From Roseiarcus sp963820095 (GTDB lineage: Bacteria > Pseudomonadota > Alphaproteobacteria > Rhizobiales > Beijerinckiaceae), in NCBI GenBank assembly GCA_963820095.1, contig CAWFZA010000029.1, forward strand, positions 28,899 through 92,898: a stretch of 64,000 nucleotides of DNA. The letters run 5' to 3'. The position numbers and the translations under genes are program-made. Of this stretch, positions 16,013 through 25,029 are shown piece by piece (position 1 is the first letter of the stretch; each line of letters opens with the position of its first letter). The notes below the pieces were generated by a model that searched no databases, was not told the DNA's origin, and saw nothing but the letters and a program-made list of their open reading frames with translations.

Positions 16013-16604
16013 TCATGCGCCATAATGTCGAATCATGCGCCGCACGCCGACAACGTCCGGGCTGCTGCTCCGCGGATCGGCCACTTCGCCCTCGCGCACC
16101 ACATTGTCGACCACGATTGCGGTTCCCGGCCTGGATAACCGCAAGGCCCATTCGAGATAGGCCGCGTTGTTGCTCTTGTCGGCGTCGATGAACACGAAGT
16201 CGAAAGGGCCGAGCCCTTCGGCCTCGATCTTGGGCAGGACGTTCGAGCGCCGCGCCGGTCCTGATCTCGACTTTGCTTTCAAGCCCAGCGCGAGCGACGT
16301 TCCGGCGCGCGACATCGGCGTGCCTCGCGCTCACCTCGAGCGTGATGAGCCGGCCGTCGTCGGGCAAGGCCCGCGCGAGCCAGATCGTCGAGTAGCCGCC
16401 GAGCGTCCCGATCTCGAGCGCCTTGCGCGCGCCAACCATGCGCGCCAGGAGATGGATCAGCTTGCCCTGCGTCGCCGAGACGTCGATCGACGGCAAGCCG
16501 GCCGCGGCGTTGGCCGTGAGCGTGGCGTCGAGCGCCGGGTCCGCTCCGATCAGGGCCTCGGCAAAATAGGAATCGACCTCGCTCCAATTGCGCTTGTTGG
16601 TCAA
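16013..16604 (-). pseudogene. class I SAM-dependent O-methyltransferase (COMT-like), one frameshift
   Basis: The N-terminal half reads DSYFAEALIGADPALDATL, then the SAM-binding KALEIGTLGGYSTIWLARAL. After about 16240 the family sequence continues in another frame as LGPFDFVFIDADKSNNAAYL (metal-binding Asp), the RPGTAIVVDNVVREGEV segment, and a C-terminal RRMIRHYG. Together these make a normal ~195-residue bacterial catechol/caffeoyl-CoA-type O-methyltransferase. The start is TTG at 16604 after GGGTGA. The substrate is unknown. Confidence 0.75.
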
Positions 16605-16654
16605 TCGTTTGTCACCCTTGAAACTTGGCCGCTCGACCTCACGCTTGCTCGGGC

Positions 16655-16770
16655 ATGACGAGATTCGCATCCCGTGCGATGCGCCAGCGGCCATCCGCGC
16701 CCTTGCGCAAGACGGTCATCGCATATCGCCGACATACGTCTTGGCGCTCCGCGCGGCAATAATTACGCCC
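16655..16770 (-). pseudogene. C-terminal remnant of a SnoaL/DUF4440-like gene
   Basis: The minus strand reads ERQDVCRRYAMTVLRKGADG followed by RWRIARDANLVMPEQA and a stop. RY-x-x-V-x-R-(K/R)-x-ADGxWRI is the usual C-terminal strand pair of DUF4440/SnoaL-like proteins. Only about 35 codons survive; a stop lies upstream in frame. It partly overlaps the upstream flank of the methyltransferase. Confidence 0.4.
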
Positions 16771-16779
16771 CAGATGGGT

Positions 16780-18360
16780 CTATTGCGTTTGTTCGCTGCT
16801 CGTCAATAAGGCGGCTACGCGCTCAGAAAATGTATCGAGCGAGAACGGTTTCCGGAGAACTTCTATTCCAGAGGCGAGTTGAGAACTCTCGAGCGCCTTC
16901 CCCGCATACCCAGTAATCAGCAAAACCGACAAGTTCGGTATCCGTTCTCGCGCTGCATCCGCCAGTTGCCGCCCATTCAAGCCGGGCAACCCCACGTCCG
17001 TGATCAGGAGGTCGAACGACGAGCCGGATTGAATCTGCCTGAGCCCTTCTGAACCGTCTGTCGCGTGAGTGACGATGCAACCCTTCTCTTCCAGCACCTC
17101 GACGATCTGACGACGGACGTCTTCCTGGTCCTCAACGAACAGGACTTTCCGACGCTGAATTTCCCGTAAATCAGAGGGTTCGGATTTGACCGCAATCGGT
17201 TCGGCTTTCGCAACACGATCGATACCCGGCAAATAAAGGCGCGCGGTCGTACCCTCGTCCGGCTTGCTCTCGATCTTCACCATCCCGCCCGATTGTCGGA
17301 CGAATCCGTAAACCTGCGACAGGCCCAGTCCCGTGCCTTGGCCTATCGACTTCGTCGTAAAGAACGGCTCGAAGACGCGGCCTAGCACGTCCGGGGTCAT
17401 TCCGACCCCGGTGTCGCTGACCGCGATCTCGATGTAGTTGCCCGGCGCTGCGTGATCCGTCACGTCCGCTGCGGACAACCTTCGATCCGCGGTCGCGATG
17501 GTCAGAACGCCGCCGTTGGGCATGGCGTCGCGCGCATTGATCGACAAGTTGAGCAGAGCGGTTTCAAGCTCGTTGGGATCGCAATTGGCGTCCCAGCGGC
17601 CGTCGCCCAACTTGGTCTCGATACGGATAGCAGGATCCAGGGTGCGCCGGATCATCTCCGCGAAATTGCGGATGAGCGCATCCGGGCCGACTGGGCGAGG
17701 CTGCAACGCCTGGCGCCGCGAGAACGCCAGAAGCCGGTTCGTCAATTGTTTCGCCGTGTCCGAGGCTTGGCGCATCGCGGCGATATAGCGCAAACCCTCG
17801 TTAGCGCGGCCCTGCGCAATGCGCTTCTCCAACATTTCCAGAGAGCCGGAGAAGATCTGAATCAGATTGTTGAAATCGTGCGCCATCCCGCCCGTCAGCT
17901 GACCGACCGCCTCCATCTTCTGCGCCTGGAACAGTTGCTCTCTGCTGGCGAGCAGAGCAAGGTTCGCTTCGCGCATCTGGTTAGGCGACGGCAGCGCGAG
18001 GATGTCCGGCAACAGTCGCCAGAGCACGATAGCGGTGACAAGCGAAACGCTCGCAGTCACCGCCTTAACGAGACCTTCGAGCGCGTATACCGGCACCCAC
18101 AATGTCAGCAGATCCAGCCAATGCGTCGTGCCGCAAAGCAGAATAAAGGCCGCGAACAACGAGAGCAAAGGCCGAAAGACCAGATCGCGCCGTCGCCGCG
18201 CGACCACGAGAAGCGTTACTGGGATTGAAAAATAAGCGATCGCGATAGTCATATCCGAAATGGCGTAAGTCCAAAGCAGACCTGGCTCCCACAGCAAGCA
18301 AAACCCGTGAGGGGTCAAGCTAGACGAGTCGAACAGCCACTTGCCGAGATCGGACAACAT
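16780..18360 (-). CDS. hybrid histidine kinase with ethylene-receptor-like membrane sensor
   Basis: 526 residues. Residues about 28-120 form three membrane helices matching the plant/cyanobacterial ethylene-binding domain: SDMTIAIAYFSIP with Asp36 and Tyr43, then LFAAFILLCGTTHWLDL with Cys76 and His80. The spacing of these four residues equals that of Asp25, Tyr32, Cys65 and His69 of Arabidopsis ETR1, where Cys and His bind Cu(I). Then come a HisKA helix (GQLTGGMAHDFNNL, phospho-His161), an HATPase domain (NLSINARDAMPNGG, DTGVGM, GTGLGLSQVYGFV) and a receiver domain (LLITDVGLPGLNG, phospho-Asp; KPF). Phosphate could pass within the protein and then to a partner not found here. Monocistronic. 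Confidence 0.88.
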   Translation of the reverse strand: MLSDLGKWLFDSSSLTPHGFCLLWEPGLLWTYAISDMTIAIAYFSIPVTLLVVARRRRDLVFRPLLSLFAAFILLCGTTHWLDLLTLWVPVYALEGLVKAVTASVSLVTAIVLWRLLPDILALPSPNQMREANLALLASREQLFQAQKMEAVGQLTGGMAHDFNNLIQIFSGSLEMLEKRIAQGRANEGLRYIAAMRQASDTAKQLTNRLLAFSRRQALQPRPVGPDALIRNFAEMIRRTLDPAIRIETKLGDGRWDANCDPNELETALLNLSINARDAMPNGGVLTIATADRRLSAADVTDHAAPGNYIEIAVSDTGVGMTPDVLGRVFEPFFTTKSIGQGTGLGLSQVYGFVRQSGGMVKIESKPDEGTTARLYLPGIDRVAKAEPIAVKSEPSDLREIQRRKVLFVEDQEDVRRQIVEVLEEKGCIVTHATDGSEGLRQIQSGSSFDLLITDVGLPGLNGRQLADAARERIPNLSVLLITGYAGKALESSQLASGIEVLRKPFSLDTFSERVAALLTSSEQTQ

Positions 18361-18613
18361 CTGTCGGATATCCTGTCAGGGGATAGAAGCCCTTGATACA
18401 AGTACCGAAACCGTCAGGACGATGGAAGTGGGCAAAGGCGGCGCTCCAGAATTGGATTGCAGTTTGAGCGGCGCGAAGCTGCAGTCGCGGCGCCCCGACA
18501 GTGGAAGGCTACGCTGACCATCGACCGGGTGAGAACCTCGCCGTCGACACTCAGCGCGAATCGAATCCGTACCTAGAAATTAAGGGCTGCCGGTCGCGTG
18601 TCCTTATCGGCCA
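18361..18613. other. intergenic region
   Basis: No gene recognised in these 253 bases between cobT and the histidine kinase gene (both minus strand). It holds the kinase promoter and the cobT 3' flank. I found no cobalamin riboswitch signature. Confidence 0.35.
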
Positions 18614-19636
18614 TCACGGCTCTTCCTTCCCGGCCACGCCGGCTTCCGCGAAAGTGGCCATGCCGTTGTGGCAGGCGACCGCCGCCTTCACGACGCCAAC
18701 CGCGAGCGCCGCTCCCGAGCCTTCGCCCAATCGCATTCCAAGATCGAGCAGCGGAGCCTTGCCGAGAAGCTTCAAAGCATGGCGGTGCGCCCGCTCAGCG
18801 GAGACGTGGGCGGCGAGGCAATGGTCGAGAGCGCCGTCGTCGAGGGCGAGCAGCACAGCCGCCGCCGAGCACACGACGAAGCCGTCGAGCAGCACCGGCG
18901 TTCCGCGCAGACGCGCGGCGAGAATCGCGCCTGCGATCGCCGCGGTTTCGCGTCCGCCGAGGCGCGCCAGGACCTCGAGCGGGTCGTCAAGATAGGGCTT
19001 ATGGCGCGCGACTGCGGCGCGCACGGCGTCGGCCTTGCGCCTCAGGCCTTCATCGTCGACGCCGGTCCCCCGCCCGACCCAAGCCTCCGCCTCGCCGCCG
19101 TGAAGCGCGTGGTAGATCGCGGCGGCCGCGGTCGTGTTGCCAATGCCCATCTCGCCAAGCACGAGCAGGTCGGGCTCGGTGGCGAGGGCCTCCATGCCGA
19201 AGGCCATTGTCGCCGCACAGGCCTTTTCGTCGAGCGCCGGCTCCTGCGTGATGTCTCCGGTCGGCTGCTCCAGCGCCAGCTCATAGACTTTGAGCGAGAG
19301 GTCGAAAGTCTTGCAGATCTGGTTGATCGCCGCCCCGCCGGCCTGGAAATTCGCCACCATCGCCTGGGTGACCGACGCCGGATAGGCGGAGACGCCTTGG
19401 GCGACGACGCCGTGATTGCCGGCGAAGACGGCGACCAACGGCCGATCGACATGCGGCCGCGCCGATCCCTGCCAGGCCGCCATCCATTCGGAAATCTCCT
19501 CGAGCCGCCCAAGCGAGCCGGCAGGCTTCGTCAGCTGCCCCTCACGCGCTCGCGCCGCGACGCGGGCGGTCTCGTCGGCCTTGGGCATTTTGCGCACGAG
19601 GTCGCGGATGTCGTCGAAAGGGCGGGAGGCGGGCAC
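18614..19636 (-). CDS. cobT: nicotinate-nucleotide--dimethylbenzimidazole phosphoribosyltransferase
   Basis: Makes alpha-ribazole phosphate from nicotinate mononucleotide and DMB for the lower ligand of cobalamin. The GTG at 19636 has GGAG six bases upstream and gives the usual N-terminus PASRPFDDIRDLV; the longer frame from 19714 adds 26 atypical residues. Signatures: LTKPAGSLGRLEE, VFAGNHGVVAQGVSAYP, EMGIGNTTAAAAI, and the catalytic glutamate in GMRLGEGSGAALA (about residue 305). Neither cobS nor cobC is adjacent, so it is separated from the rest of the pathway. Confidence 0.92.
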   Translation of the reverse strand: MPASRPFDDIRDLVRKMPKADETARVAARAREGQLTKPAGSLGRLEEISEWMAAWQGSARPHVDRPLVAVFAGNHGVVAQGVSAYPASVTQAMVANFQAGGAAINQICKTFDLSLKVYELALEQPTGDITQEPALDEKACAATMAFGMEALATEPDLLVLGEMGIGNTTAAAAIYHALHGGEAEAWVGRGTGVDDEGLRRKADAVRAAVARHKPYLDDPLEVLARLGGRETAAIAGAILAARLRGTPVLLDGFVVCSAAAVLLALDDGALDHCLAAHVSAERAHRHALKLLGKAPLLDLGMRLGEGSGAALAVGVVKAAVACHNGMATFAEAGVAGKEEP

Positions 19637-19991
19637 GATGGTCTCCAGGAGGACCGAGCCGCTATAGTCGATATTGTGCTGCAGGGGAAAACGTTTGGGG
19701 TTGCGCTCCTCCACTTCGCCGACCCTGCGCCCTTGCTGTCATGCCGCCAGCGATACTCTCAGGATCATTGCGATCGCGGCCAACGGTGGGTAATTCTCCC
19801 CATTGCCGGCTCGATTTGACCGCTTCATGATTTAGCTTGGCGTGGCGCTATGGCATTCTCGGCGTCGCACCGTCACTTGTGCCGGCTGCCTATTATTAAA
19901 GTTGTTGAGCGGGCCGCTGGCCCAGAGGCATCAGTTTCAGCGGTTTTGTTTTCAGAGGCACAGCGGCGTAACACAGAAGGGCAAATTCAAA
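19637..19991. other. divergent promoter region between cobT and a small secreted protein gene
   Basis: No gene recognised in about 350 bases. AT-richer around 19830-19930. It would hold the promoters of both divergent genes. I looked for a B12-box/cobalamin riboswitch upstream of cobT and could not identify one. Confidence 0.35.
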
Positions 19992-20399
19992 ATGCGAATG
20001 ACCGTCTGGGTCTGGGGGAGCGCGCTCGCTCCCGTATTACTGGCGAGCGCAGCTTTAGCAGAAGGGGCGCCGGAGCTACCGGCCTCCGCGAAAAAGCTCA
20101 CGGGCAACGAAATTGCGGCGCTCTACGATGGAGCGACTGTGAATTTCAACAATTTCACCATGAAGCAACCGCTAACTGGAACCGATACTTACGATCTCAA
20201 GGCGCATGCCCATCAGGGGACGTACACTCTCGGAGGAAAAAGCGGCAGCTTCTCGGGAGCCGCGCGCGTAAAGAGGGATCAATTCTGCCACCGAGAAGGA
20301 AGTGGTGGTGAACATTGCGCATTTGTTTACACCGACGGCGCCGACATTTATGAGGTAAACGCCAAGGGGATCGTGGAGTCGCAGAACCGCAAGCACTGA
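19992..20399 (+). CDS. small exported protein, DUF995-like
   Basis: 135 residues. The ATG at 19992 begins a signal peptide (WVWGSALAPVLLASAALAEG). The mature region ASAKKLTGNEIAALYDGATV followed by a lipocalin-like series of short strands and one Cys pair (QFCHREGSGGEHCAFVY) resembles DUF995-type periplasmic proteins. Function unknown. It is AT-richer than its neighbours, has an AAGGG box, and is transcribed alone ahead of the oxidoreductase gene. Confidence 0.65.
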   Translation: MRMTVWVWGSALAPVLLASAALAEGAPELPASAKKLTGNEIAALYDGATVNFNNFTMKQPLTGTDTYDLKAHAHQGTYTLGGKSGSFSGAARVKRDQFCHREGSGGEHCAFVYTDGADIYEVNAKGIVESQNRKH

Positions 20400-20463
20400 C
20401 GCTTGGATAAGCGGCCCTTCACGGATCGCGTAGCTTTTCGCCCACGCCGGTCAGGGGGACCTA

Positions 20464-21441
20464 ATGCGAGCGGTGCTCTGCGACCGGTTCGAGGGAATTG
20501 GCGGGCTGCGCGTCGGCGAAGCTGCGGAGCCAATCCCGGCTGACGATGAAATCCTGATCGACGTTCACGCCGCATCGGTGAGCTACATGGACTATCTGAT
20601 GGCTTCAGGGGGCTATCAGATGCGGCCGCCCCTCCCCTACGTGCCGGGAACGGATGCGGCGGGCGTCGTGGTTGCCGTGGGCGACAAGGTCACGCGCTTT
20701 CGTCCAGGAGACCGCGTCGCCTGCGGCAATTGGTTTGGCGGCTTTGCGGAACGCATGGTCGCTAAAGCTTCGAAAAGCGTGCGACTACCGGACAACGTGA
20801 ACTTTTTTGTCGGCTCGACCGTTCTGCACGCCTACCTCACCGCCTGGTACGCGCTCGTCGATCGCGCCCGCCTCCAGCCCGGCGAGACCGTGCTCGTCAC
20901 CGGCGCCGCCGGCGGCGTCGGCCTCGCTTGCGTCGAAGTCGCCCGTCATGTCGGCGCGCGGGTGATCGCCGCGGTCGGATCGAGCTCCAAGGCGAAGGCC
21001 GTGCGCGACTACGGCGCCGAGCATGTGATCGACTATTCCTCTGAGGACGTCCGCGAACGGGTCAAGGCCCTCACCGATGGACAGGGAATCGACGTCGGCG
21101 TCGACAACATCGGCGGGGCGCTGTTCCTGACGCTTGCCCGTCTGATGCGCTGGAACGGGCGCCTGATTCCGATGGGATTTGTCGGCGGCGAGATTCCGTC
21201 CGTGCCGATGAATTTGCCGCTCTTGAAGAACTATTCGATCGTCGGCGTCTTCGCCGGGGCATGGATGACCAATTTTCCTGACGAAGCTGCGGCGGCCGCA
21301 GACCGGATCATGGCGCTTGTCGGGGAGGGCAAGCTGCGCCCTCGCGTCGATCGCGTGCTGCCGCTCGACCAAGCGGCGGAGGCGATGCGCGCAGTCGCGG
21401 AGCGCAGCGTCCAGGGCCGGATGGTGTTGCAGATCCGATAG
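20464..21441 (+). CDS. NADPH:quinone reductase-like MDR oxidoreductase
   Basis: 325 residues of the zinc-free medium-chain dehydrogenase/reductase (zeta-crystallin) type. It has the quinone-reductase substrate region YVPGTDAAGVVVAVGDKVTR and the nucleotide-binding VLVTGAAGGVGLACVEVARH. No zinc-cysteine ligands are seen. The enzyme would reduce quinones or activated alkenes with NADPH in the cytoplasm. Only 13 bases separate it from the methyltransferase gene downstream, so the two form an operon, perhaps for an aromatic or polyketide-like compound. Confidence 0.88.
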   Translation: MRAVLCDRFEGIGGLRVGEAAEPIPADDEILIDVHAASVSYMDYLMASGGYQMRPPLPYVPGTDAAGVVVAVGDKVTRFRPGDRVACGNWFGGFAERMVAKASKSVRLPDNVNFFVGSTVLHAYLTAWYALVDRARLQPGETVLVTGAAGGVGLACVEVARHVGARVIAAVGSSSKAKAVRDYGAEHVIDYSSEDVRERVKALTDGQGIDVGVDNIGGALFLTLARLMRWNGRLIPMGFVGGEIPSVPMNLPLLKNYSIVGVFAGAWMTNFPDEAAAAADRIMALVGEGKLRPRVDRVLPLDQAAEAMRAVAERSVQGRMVLQIR

Positions 21442-21454
21442 CTGGGAGGGAGCC

Positions 21455-22493
21455 ATGGCGGACGAAAGGCGGGTGGGGCCGATCGAAGACGTCAGGGAGA
21501 TCTCGGCGATCACCTATGGCTTCATGGCGTCCAAGGCGCTGTTCGCGGCGCTCGAGTTCGATCTCTTCACCCATATCGCGCAGGGCGCCAATTCGACCGA
21601 GTCGCTGGCGCCCGTCGCCGGCGTCGCTGAGAACCGGCTCATATCGCTTCTGACTGCGCTCAAGTCGCTTGGGCTGATCAGCGAGGAAGGCGGACGTCTC
21701 GTCAATGCGCCGGCGACCGCGCGCTATCTCGTCGCCGGCGCGCCCGGCGATTTCCGCGACTACGTGCGCTTGGTGAATGGAGAGTTCGGCTACGAGAGCT
21801 TCCGCCATCTTGGCGCGGCGCTGCGCGGTGAACGGATATTCCCCGACAAGGGGTTCTACGAAGGCATGATCTATACCGCGGGAATCGGCGGCGAGCGGTT
21901 CAGCGCCGCGCAGCACGCCGGATCGCTGGGGCCGGCCCGAATGCTGGCGAAACGGCTCGATCTCAAGGATCGCCACAAGCTTCTGGACGTGGGCGGCGGC
22001 AGCGGCGCCTACAGCATCGCCTTCTGCACGGCCAATCCGCGACTTCAGGCGACAATCCTCGATTTTCCTCGAGACCGTGGACACGGCCAGGCGCTATGCG
22101 CGGGACGCGGGCGTCTCGGAGCGAATCGCCCACCTTCCCGGCGACGCAATCAAGGTCGCCTGGCCGACGGGTCATGACGTGGTCCTCATGTCCTATGTCT
22201 GGAGTGCGGTCGGGGAAGCCGATCTCGCCGTCCTGGCCAAGCGCGCCGTCGACGCCATGCCGCCCGGGCGGCCGCGTACTCATCCACGACTTCGTGGTCG
22301 ACGACGCACGCGCAGGGCCACTCCTTCGCCGCCTGGTATCTCCTCGGCGGGATGTTCGACAATCCAACCGCCGTTTGCCTCACGCCCGCCTACGTCGAGC
22401 GGATCTTGCGCGACGTCGGCTTCCAGGATCGAAGGCACGGAGGTCATGCTGCCCGGGATTACGATGCTGACCAGGGCGAGCAAACCTTCGTAA
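21455..22493 (+). pseudogene. hydroxyneurosporene/acetylserotonin-type O-methyltransferase, several frameshifts
   Basis: The ATG at 21455 follows GGGAGG. The first 205 residues are in one frame: a winged-helix dimerisation part (FMASKALFAALEFDLFTHIA, then LKSLGLISEEGGRLVN) and the SAM motif KLLDVGGGSGAYSIAFC. From 22065 the family sequence continues in other frames: DVVLMSYVWSAVGEADLAVL, next GGRVLIHDFVVDDA, then NPTAVCLTPAYVERILRDVG, and finally EGTEVMLPGITMLTRASKPS at 22493. At least three indels are needed. If the sequence is right, it is a dead gene; otherwise a 340-residue methyltransferase partnered with the upstream reductase. Confidence 0.7.
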
Positions 22494-22515
22494 GGAGAGA
22501 GGTTCCGCGGCCGGC

Positions 22516-23004
22516 CTATTTCATCTGCTCCAGGAGATGCGCGGCGCTGGAGACATCCGCTTCGCCCGGCTTCGGCTCGATGTTGAGCTCCTTCACCACC
22601 CCGTCCTCGACCAGCATCGCATAGCGCTTGGAGCGCACGCCCAAGCCGCCGGCCGAGGCATCGAATTCGAGGCCCAGCGCCTTGGCGAACTCGCCGCCGC
22701 CATCCGCGAGAAAATCGATGTGCCCCTTGGCGCCGGTCGCGTCCGACCAGGCCGAAAGCACGAAATGGTCGTTGACCGAGGTCATGGCGATCGCATCGAC
22801 TCCCTTGGCCCTGAACGCGGCTTCGCCGACGATGAAGCCGGGCAGATGATTCTTGTGACAGGTCGGGGTGAAGGCGCCAGGGAGGCCGAACAGGACGATT
22901 TTCTTGCCGGCGAAGTAATCCTTCGTTTCCACCGGCTTAGGTCCATCGGGGGTCACAAGACGCACGGTGACGTTGGGCAGGCGATCGCCGACTTTGATGG
23001 TCAT
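22516..23004 (-). CDS. peroxiredoxin, Prx5 type
   Basis: Thiol peroxidase reducing H2O2 and organic hydroperoxides. The start is placed at the MTIKVGDRLPNV methionine (23004) after GAGGA, rather than 12 residues upstream. The peroxidatic cysteine lies in GLPGAFTPTCHKNHLPGF (Cys49), the classic Prx5 signature, followed by AIAMTSVNDHFVLSAWSDA and RSKRYAMLVEDGVV. 162 residues, standard length. Cytoplasmic, single gene. Confidence 0.92.
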   Translation of the reverse strand: MTIKVGDRLPNVTVRLVTPDGPKPVETKDYFAGKKIVLFGLPGAFTPTCHKNHLPGFIVGEAAFRAKGVDAIAMTSVNDHFVLSAWSDATGAKGHIDFLADGGGEFAKALGLEFDASAGGLGVRSKRYAMLVEDGVVKELNIEPKPGEADVSSAAHLLEQMK

Positions 23005-23112
23005 GGGGCGCAGTCCTCGTTTGCGGTAGTGGTCGCGCATCTAGCGCCGACGCGGCGGGACACTAGACGACCCGCGCTTCGCCCGTAAAGCGGGCCTCAC
23101 GCCGCGAGAGGC

Positions 23113-23994
23113 CTAGGTTCTCGGCGCGGCTTCCACCGTCGTCTCCACCGGGCCCGCGCCGCCGGTGAGCGTGAGCCTGAGCGCGACCGGAAAGGCAGCG
23201 TCCTTGGGTTTGTCGCCGATGGTCAGGGTGAAGCAATCCCGGCCTCCGTCGACATGCGCAGGCGTCGTCTTTATCCACCAGCCCTCCGGCGCCTCGACGA
23301 ACAGGTCGCGCGGGGGGCCGTCCTCATGCGGCGGGCAGAGACGCCAGCTATCCGCGTCGAGCGCCTCGAGCGCGCCGAAATCCTTCGGCTGAACGGCGCG
23401 CGGGGTCGCCGCAAGGGCGGCGTCGATCGCGCCCGCGAACGGCGAGCCCGGAGCGGAGGGAAGCTTGAGCGTGAGATGCGCCTTGGCCGGCAGGCACACT
23501 TTCTCGCACACGGCGAAATCGGCGTTGAGCGTGAGCGTCGCCGGCTTCGTCGGGTCGCGGAGTTTCACCCGCAAGGGAAGGACGACGTCGCTGTCGTAGC
23601 CGAACGCCTCGCCGCCGTCGGCCTCGTGCATGCGCTTGGGCGCGGGAAACTCGACTTCCACGCTCGCAACATTGTCGGAAGCGGAAAAATCCAGCGTCGG
23701 CGGCAGGCCGGCGTCGCCGGGATCGCGCCAATAGGTGATTGCGCCCGGCTGGAGAGCGATCTCGAACCCGGCGAGATCGCCGCCGCCCGCGATGAGGCGG
23801 ACCTGCGACTTGGCGGTCGGCGTCCAACCGGTCGAAAACGAATCGGCGCCAAACGCCGCCGCGCCGGTAAGGGTGAGCGAAAGCGCGGCGGCCAGCGCGC
23901 CACCTGTCCGCGGTCGTCTTTTGACCGCATGAAGCCTCTTAACCAACCGCTCCGCGCGCATTTCGCTCTGCCTATACCATGCCATGAATTTCAA
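23113..23994 (-). CDS. periplasmic protein with DsbD N-terminal-like domain
   Basis: 293 residues from the first ATG; a shorter start near the membrane segment is possible. A signal anchor (GGALAAALSLTLTGAAAFGA) precedes the mature chain. The fold matches the alpha domain of DsbD/ScsB: GAITYWRDPGDAGLPPTLDF, then DSDVVLPLRVKLRDPTKPAT and the redox-active cysteine pair DFAVCEKVCLPAKAHLTL. It lacks the membrane and thioredoxin domains of full DsbD, so it would act as a stand-alone periplasmic thiol-disulfide protein. Probably involved in reductant delivery, but the partner is unknown. Divergent from the yqgE-like gene. Confidence 0.75.
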   Translation of the reverse strand: MKFMAWYRQSEMRAERLVKRLHAVKRRPRTGGALAAALSLTLTGAAAFGADSFSTGWTPTAKSQVRLIAGGGDLAGFEIALQPGAITYWRDPGDAGLPPTLDFSASDNVASVEVEFPAPKRMHEADGGEAFGYDSDVVLPLRVKLRDPTKPATLTLNADFAVCEKVCLPAKAHLTLKLPSAPGSPFAGAIDAALAATPRAVQPKDFGALEALDADSWRLCPPHEDGPPRDLFVEAPEGWWIKTTPAHVDGGRDCFTLTIGDKPKDAAFPVALRLTLTGGAGPVETTVEAAPRT

Positions 23995-24030
23995 CTAGCA
24001 TCGATATTGGTGGAGACTTGAGAGGCGATC

Positions 24031-24630
24031 ATGAGACGGGCGGACCCGCCGCCGCCGACCAGTCTGGAAGGGCAGTTCCTGATTGCGATGCCCTCGCTCA
24101 GGGAAGGCCCGTTCGCTCGCTCCGTCGTCTACATGTGCGCCCATCGCGAGGATGGCGCCATGGGCATCGTCATCAATCACCGGGCGGAGGAGGTCGACTT
24201 TGGCCAGCTTCTGGCTCAGCTCGACATCGTGCCGGAGGCCGAGGCGATCCGCCTGCCGCCGCGAGCCCAGGCCGTTCGCGTTTTGCGGGGCGGGCCAGTT
24301 GAGACGGGGCGCGGCTTCGTTCTCCATTCGAGCGACTACGACGTCAACGATTCAACGGTGAAGATCGGCGATGTCTGCCTGACCGCCACGCTCGACATCC
24401 TGCGCGCGATCGCTCAGGGCGCCGGCCCGTCGCAGGCCATGCTGGCGCTTGGCTACGCCGGCTGGGCCTCGGGGCAGCTCGAGAGCGAGATCCTGGCCAA
24501 CGGCTGGCTCACCTGCCCCGCCGACGCCGGCCTCATCTTCGATCTCGACTTCGACCACAAATACGATCGGGCGCTGGCGATCCTTGGCGTCCACGAAGGG
24601 AGGCTGTCCTCCGATGCGGGCCACGCCTGA
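24031..24630 (+). CDS. YqgE/AlgH family protein (UPF0301)
   Basis: 199 residues, full length. The family signature LEGQFLIAMPSLREGPFARS is followed by YMCAHREDGAMGIVINHR, then RVLRGGPVETGRGFVLHS and LGYAGWASGQLESEILANGW. Widely conserved, cytoplasmic, with no proven biochemical role; the AlgH name comes from alginate regulation in Pseudomonas. Usually found as a single gene in Hyphomicrobiales. Confidence 0.9.
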   Translation: MRRADPPPPTSLEGQFLIAMPSLREGPFARSVVYMCAHREDGAMGIVINHRAEEVDFGQLLAQLDIVPEAEAIRLPPRAQAVRVLRGGPVETGRGFVLHSSDYDVNDSTVKIGDVCLTATLDILRAIAQGAGPSQAMLALGYAGWASGQLESEILANGWLTCPADAGLIFDLDFDHKYDRALAILGVHEGRLSSDAGHA

Positions 24631-24705
24631 GGCTGACGAGCGCACCCGTCCTTCGCCAGCTTTGCCGGGGAGGGCGTTCTGCTCGCCGCCGCCCCTGAGA
24701 GGCCG

Positions 24706-25029
24706 TCAGAGAATGGTGTCGATTCCCTTGGCGTTGGCGAGGGCGAGGAGCTTGAGGGAAGGGCCGCTCGGATGCACTTCGCCTCGTTCCCATTTGCTGA
24801 CGAGCATCTTCGGGACGTTCAACGCCAAGGCGAAGGTCGCCTGGCTCATATGAGCCTTCTCGCGGATTTGTCTGATCGCCTCGGGCGCGAGTTTCTCCAC
24901 GGGCGTCAGACAGCCAAGATCAAAGTCACGCATCGTGGCCTTGTCGATCGCGCCAACCTCGTGGAGGTCCTCCATCACCTCGTGCAGCGACTGAAGCGCA
25001 GAGCTGCGGTAGCGCTTGGTCTGGGTCAT
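24706..25029 (-). CDS. HigA-type antitoxin (XRE family)
   Basis: 107 residues. The C-terminal HTH reads APEAIRQIREKAHMSQATFA and NVPKMLVSKWERGEVHPSG. The N-terminal part (ALQSLHEVMEDLHEVGAIDK, then DLGCLTPVEKL) is the toxin-neutralising region of HigA2/NadS-like antitoxins. The start ATG at 25029 overlaps the toxin stop as ATGA, giving the toxin-first gene order typical of higBA. The protein normally represses its own operon through palindromes upstream of higB. Confidence 0.8.
   Translation of the reverse strand: MTQTKRYRSSALQSLHEVMEDLHEVGAIDKATMRDFDLGCLTPVEKLAPEAIRQIREKAHMSQATFALALNVPKMLVSKWERGEVHPSGPSLKLLALANAKGIDTIL

Noticed and set aside
19637..19991. Cobalamin riboswitch upstream of cobT
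   Set aside because: I looked for the B12 box and adjacent conserved helices on the minus strand and found none.
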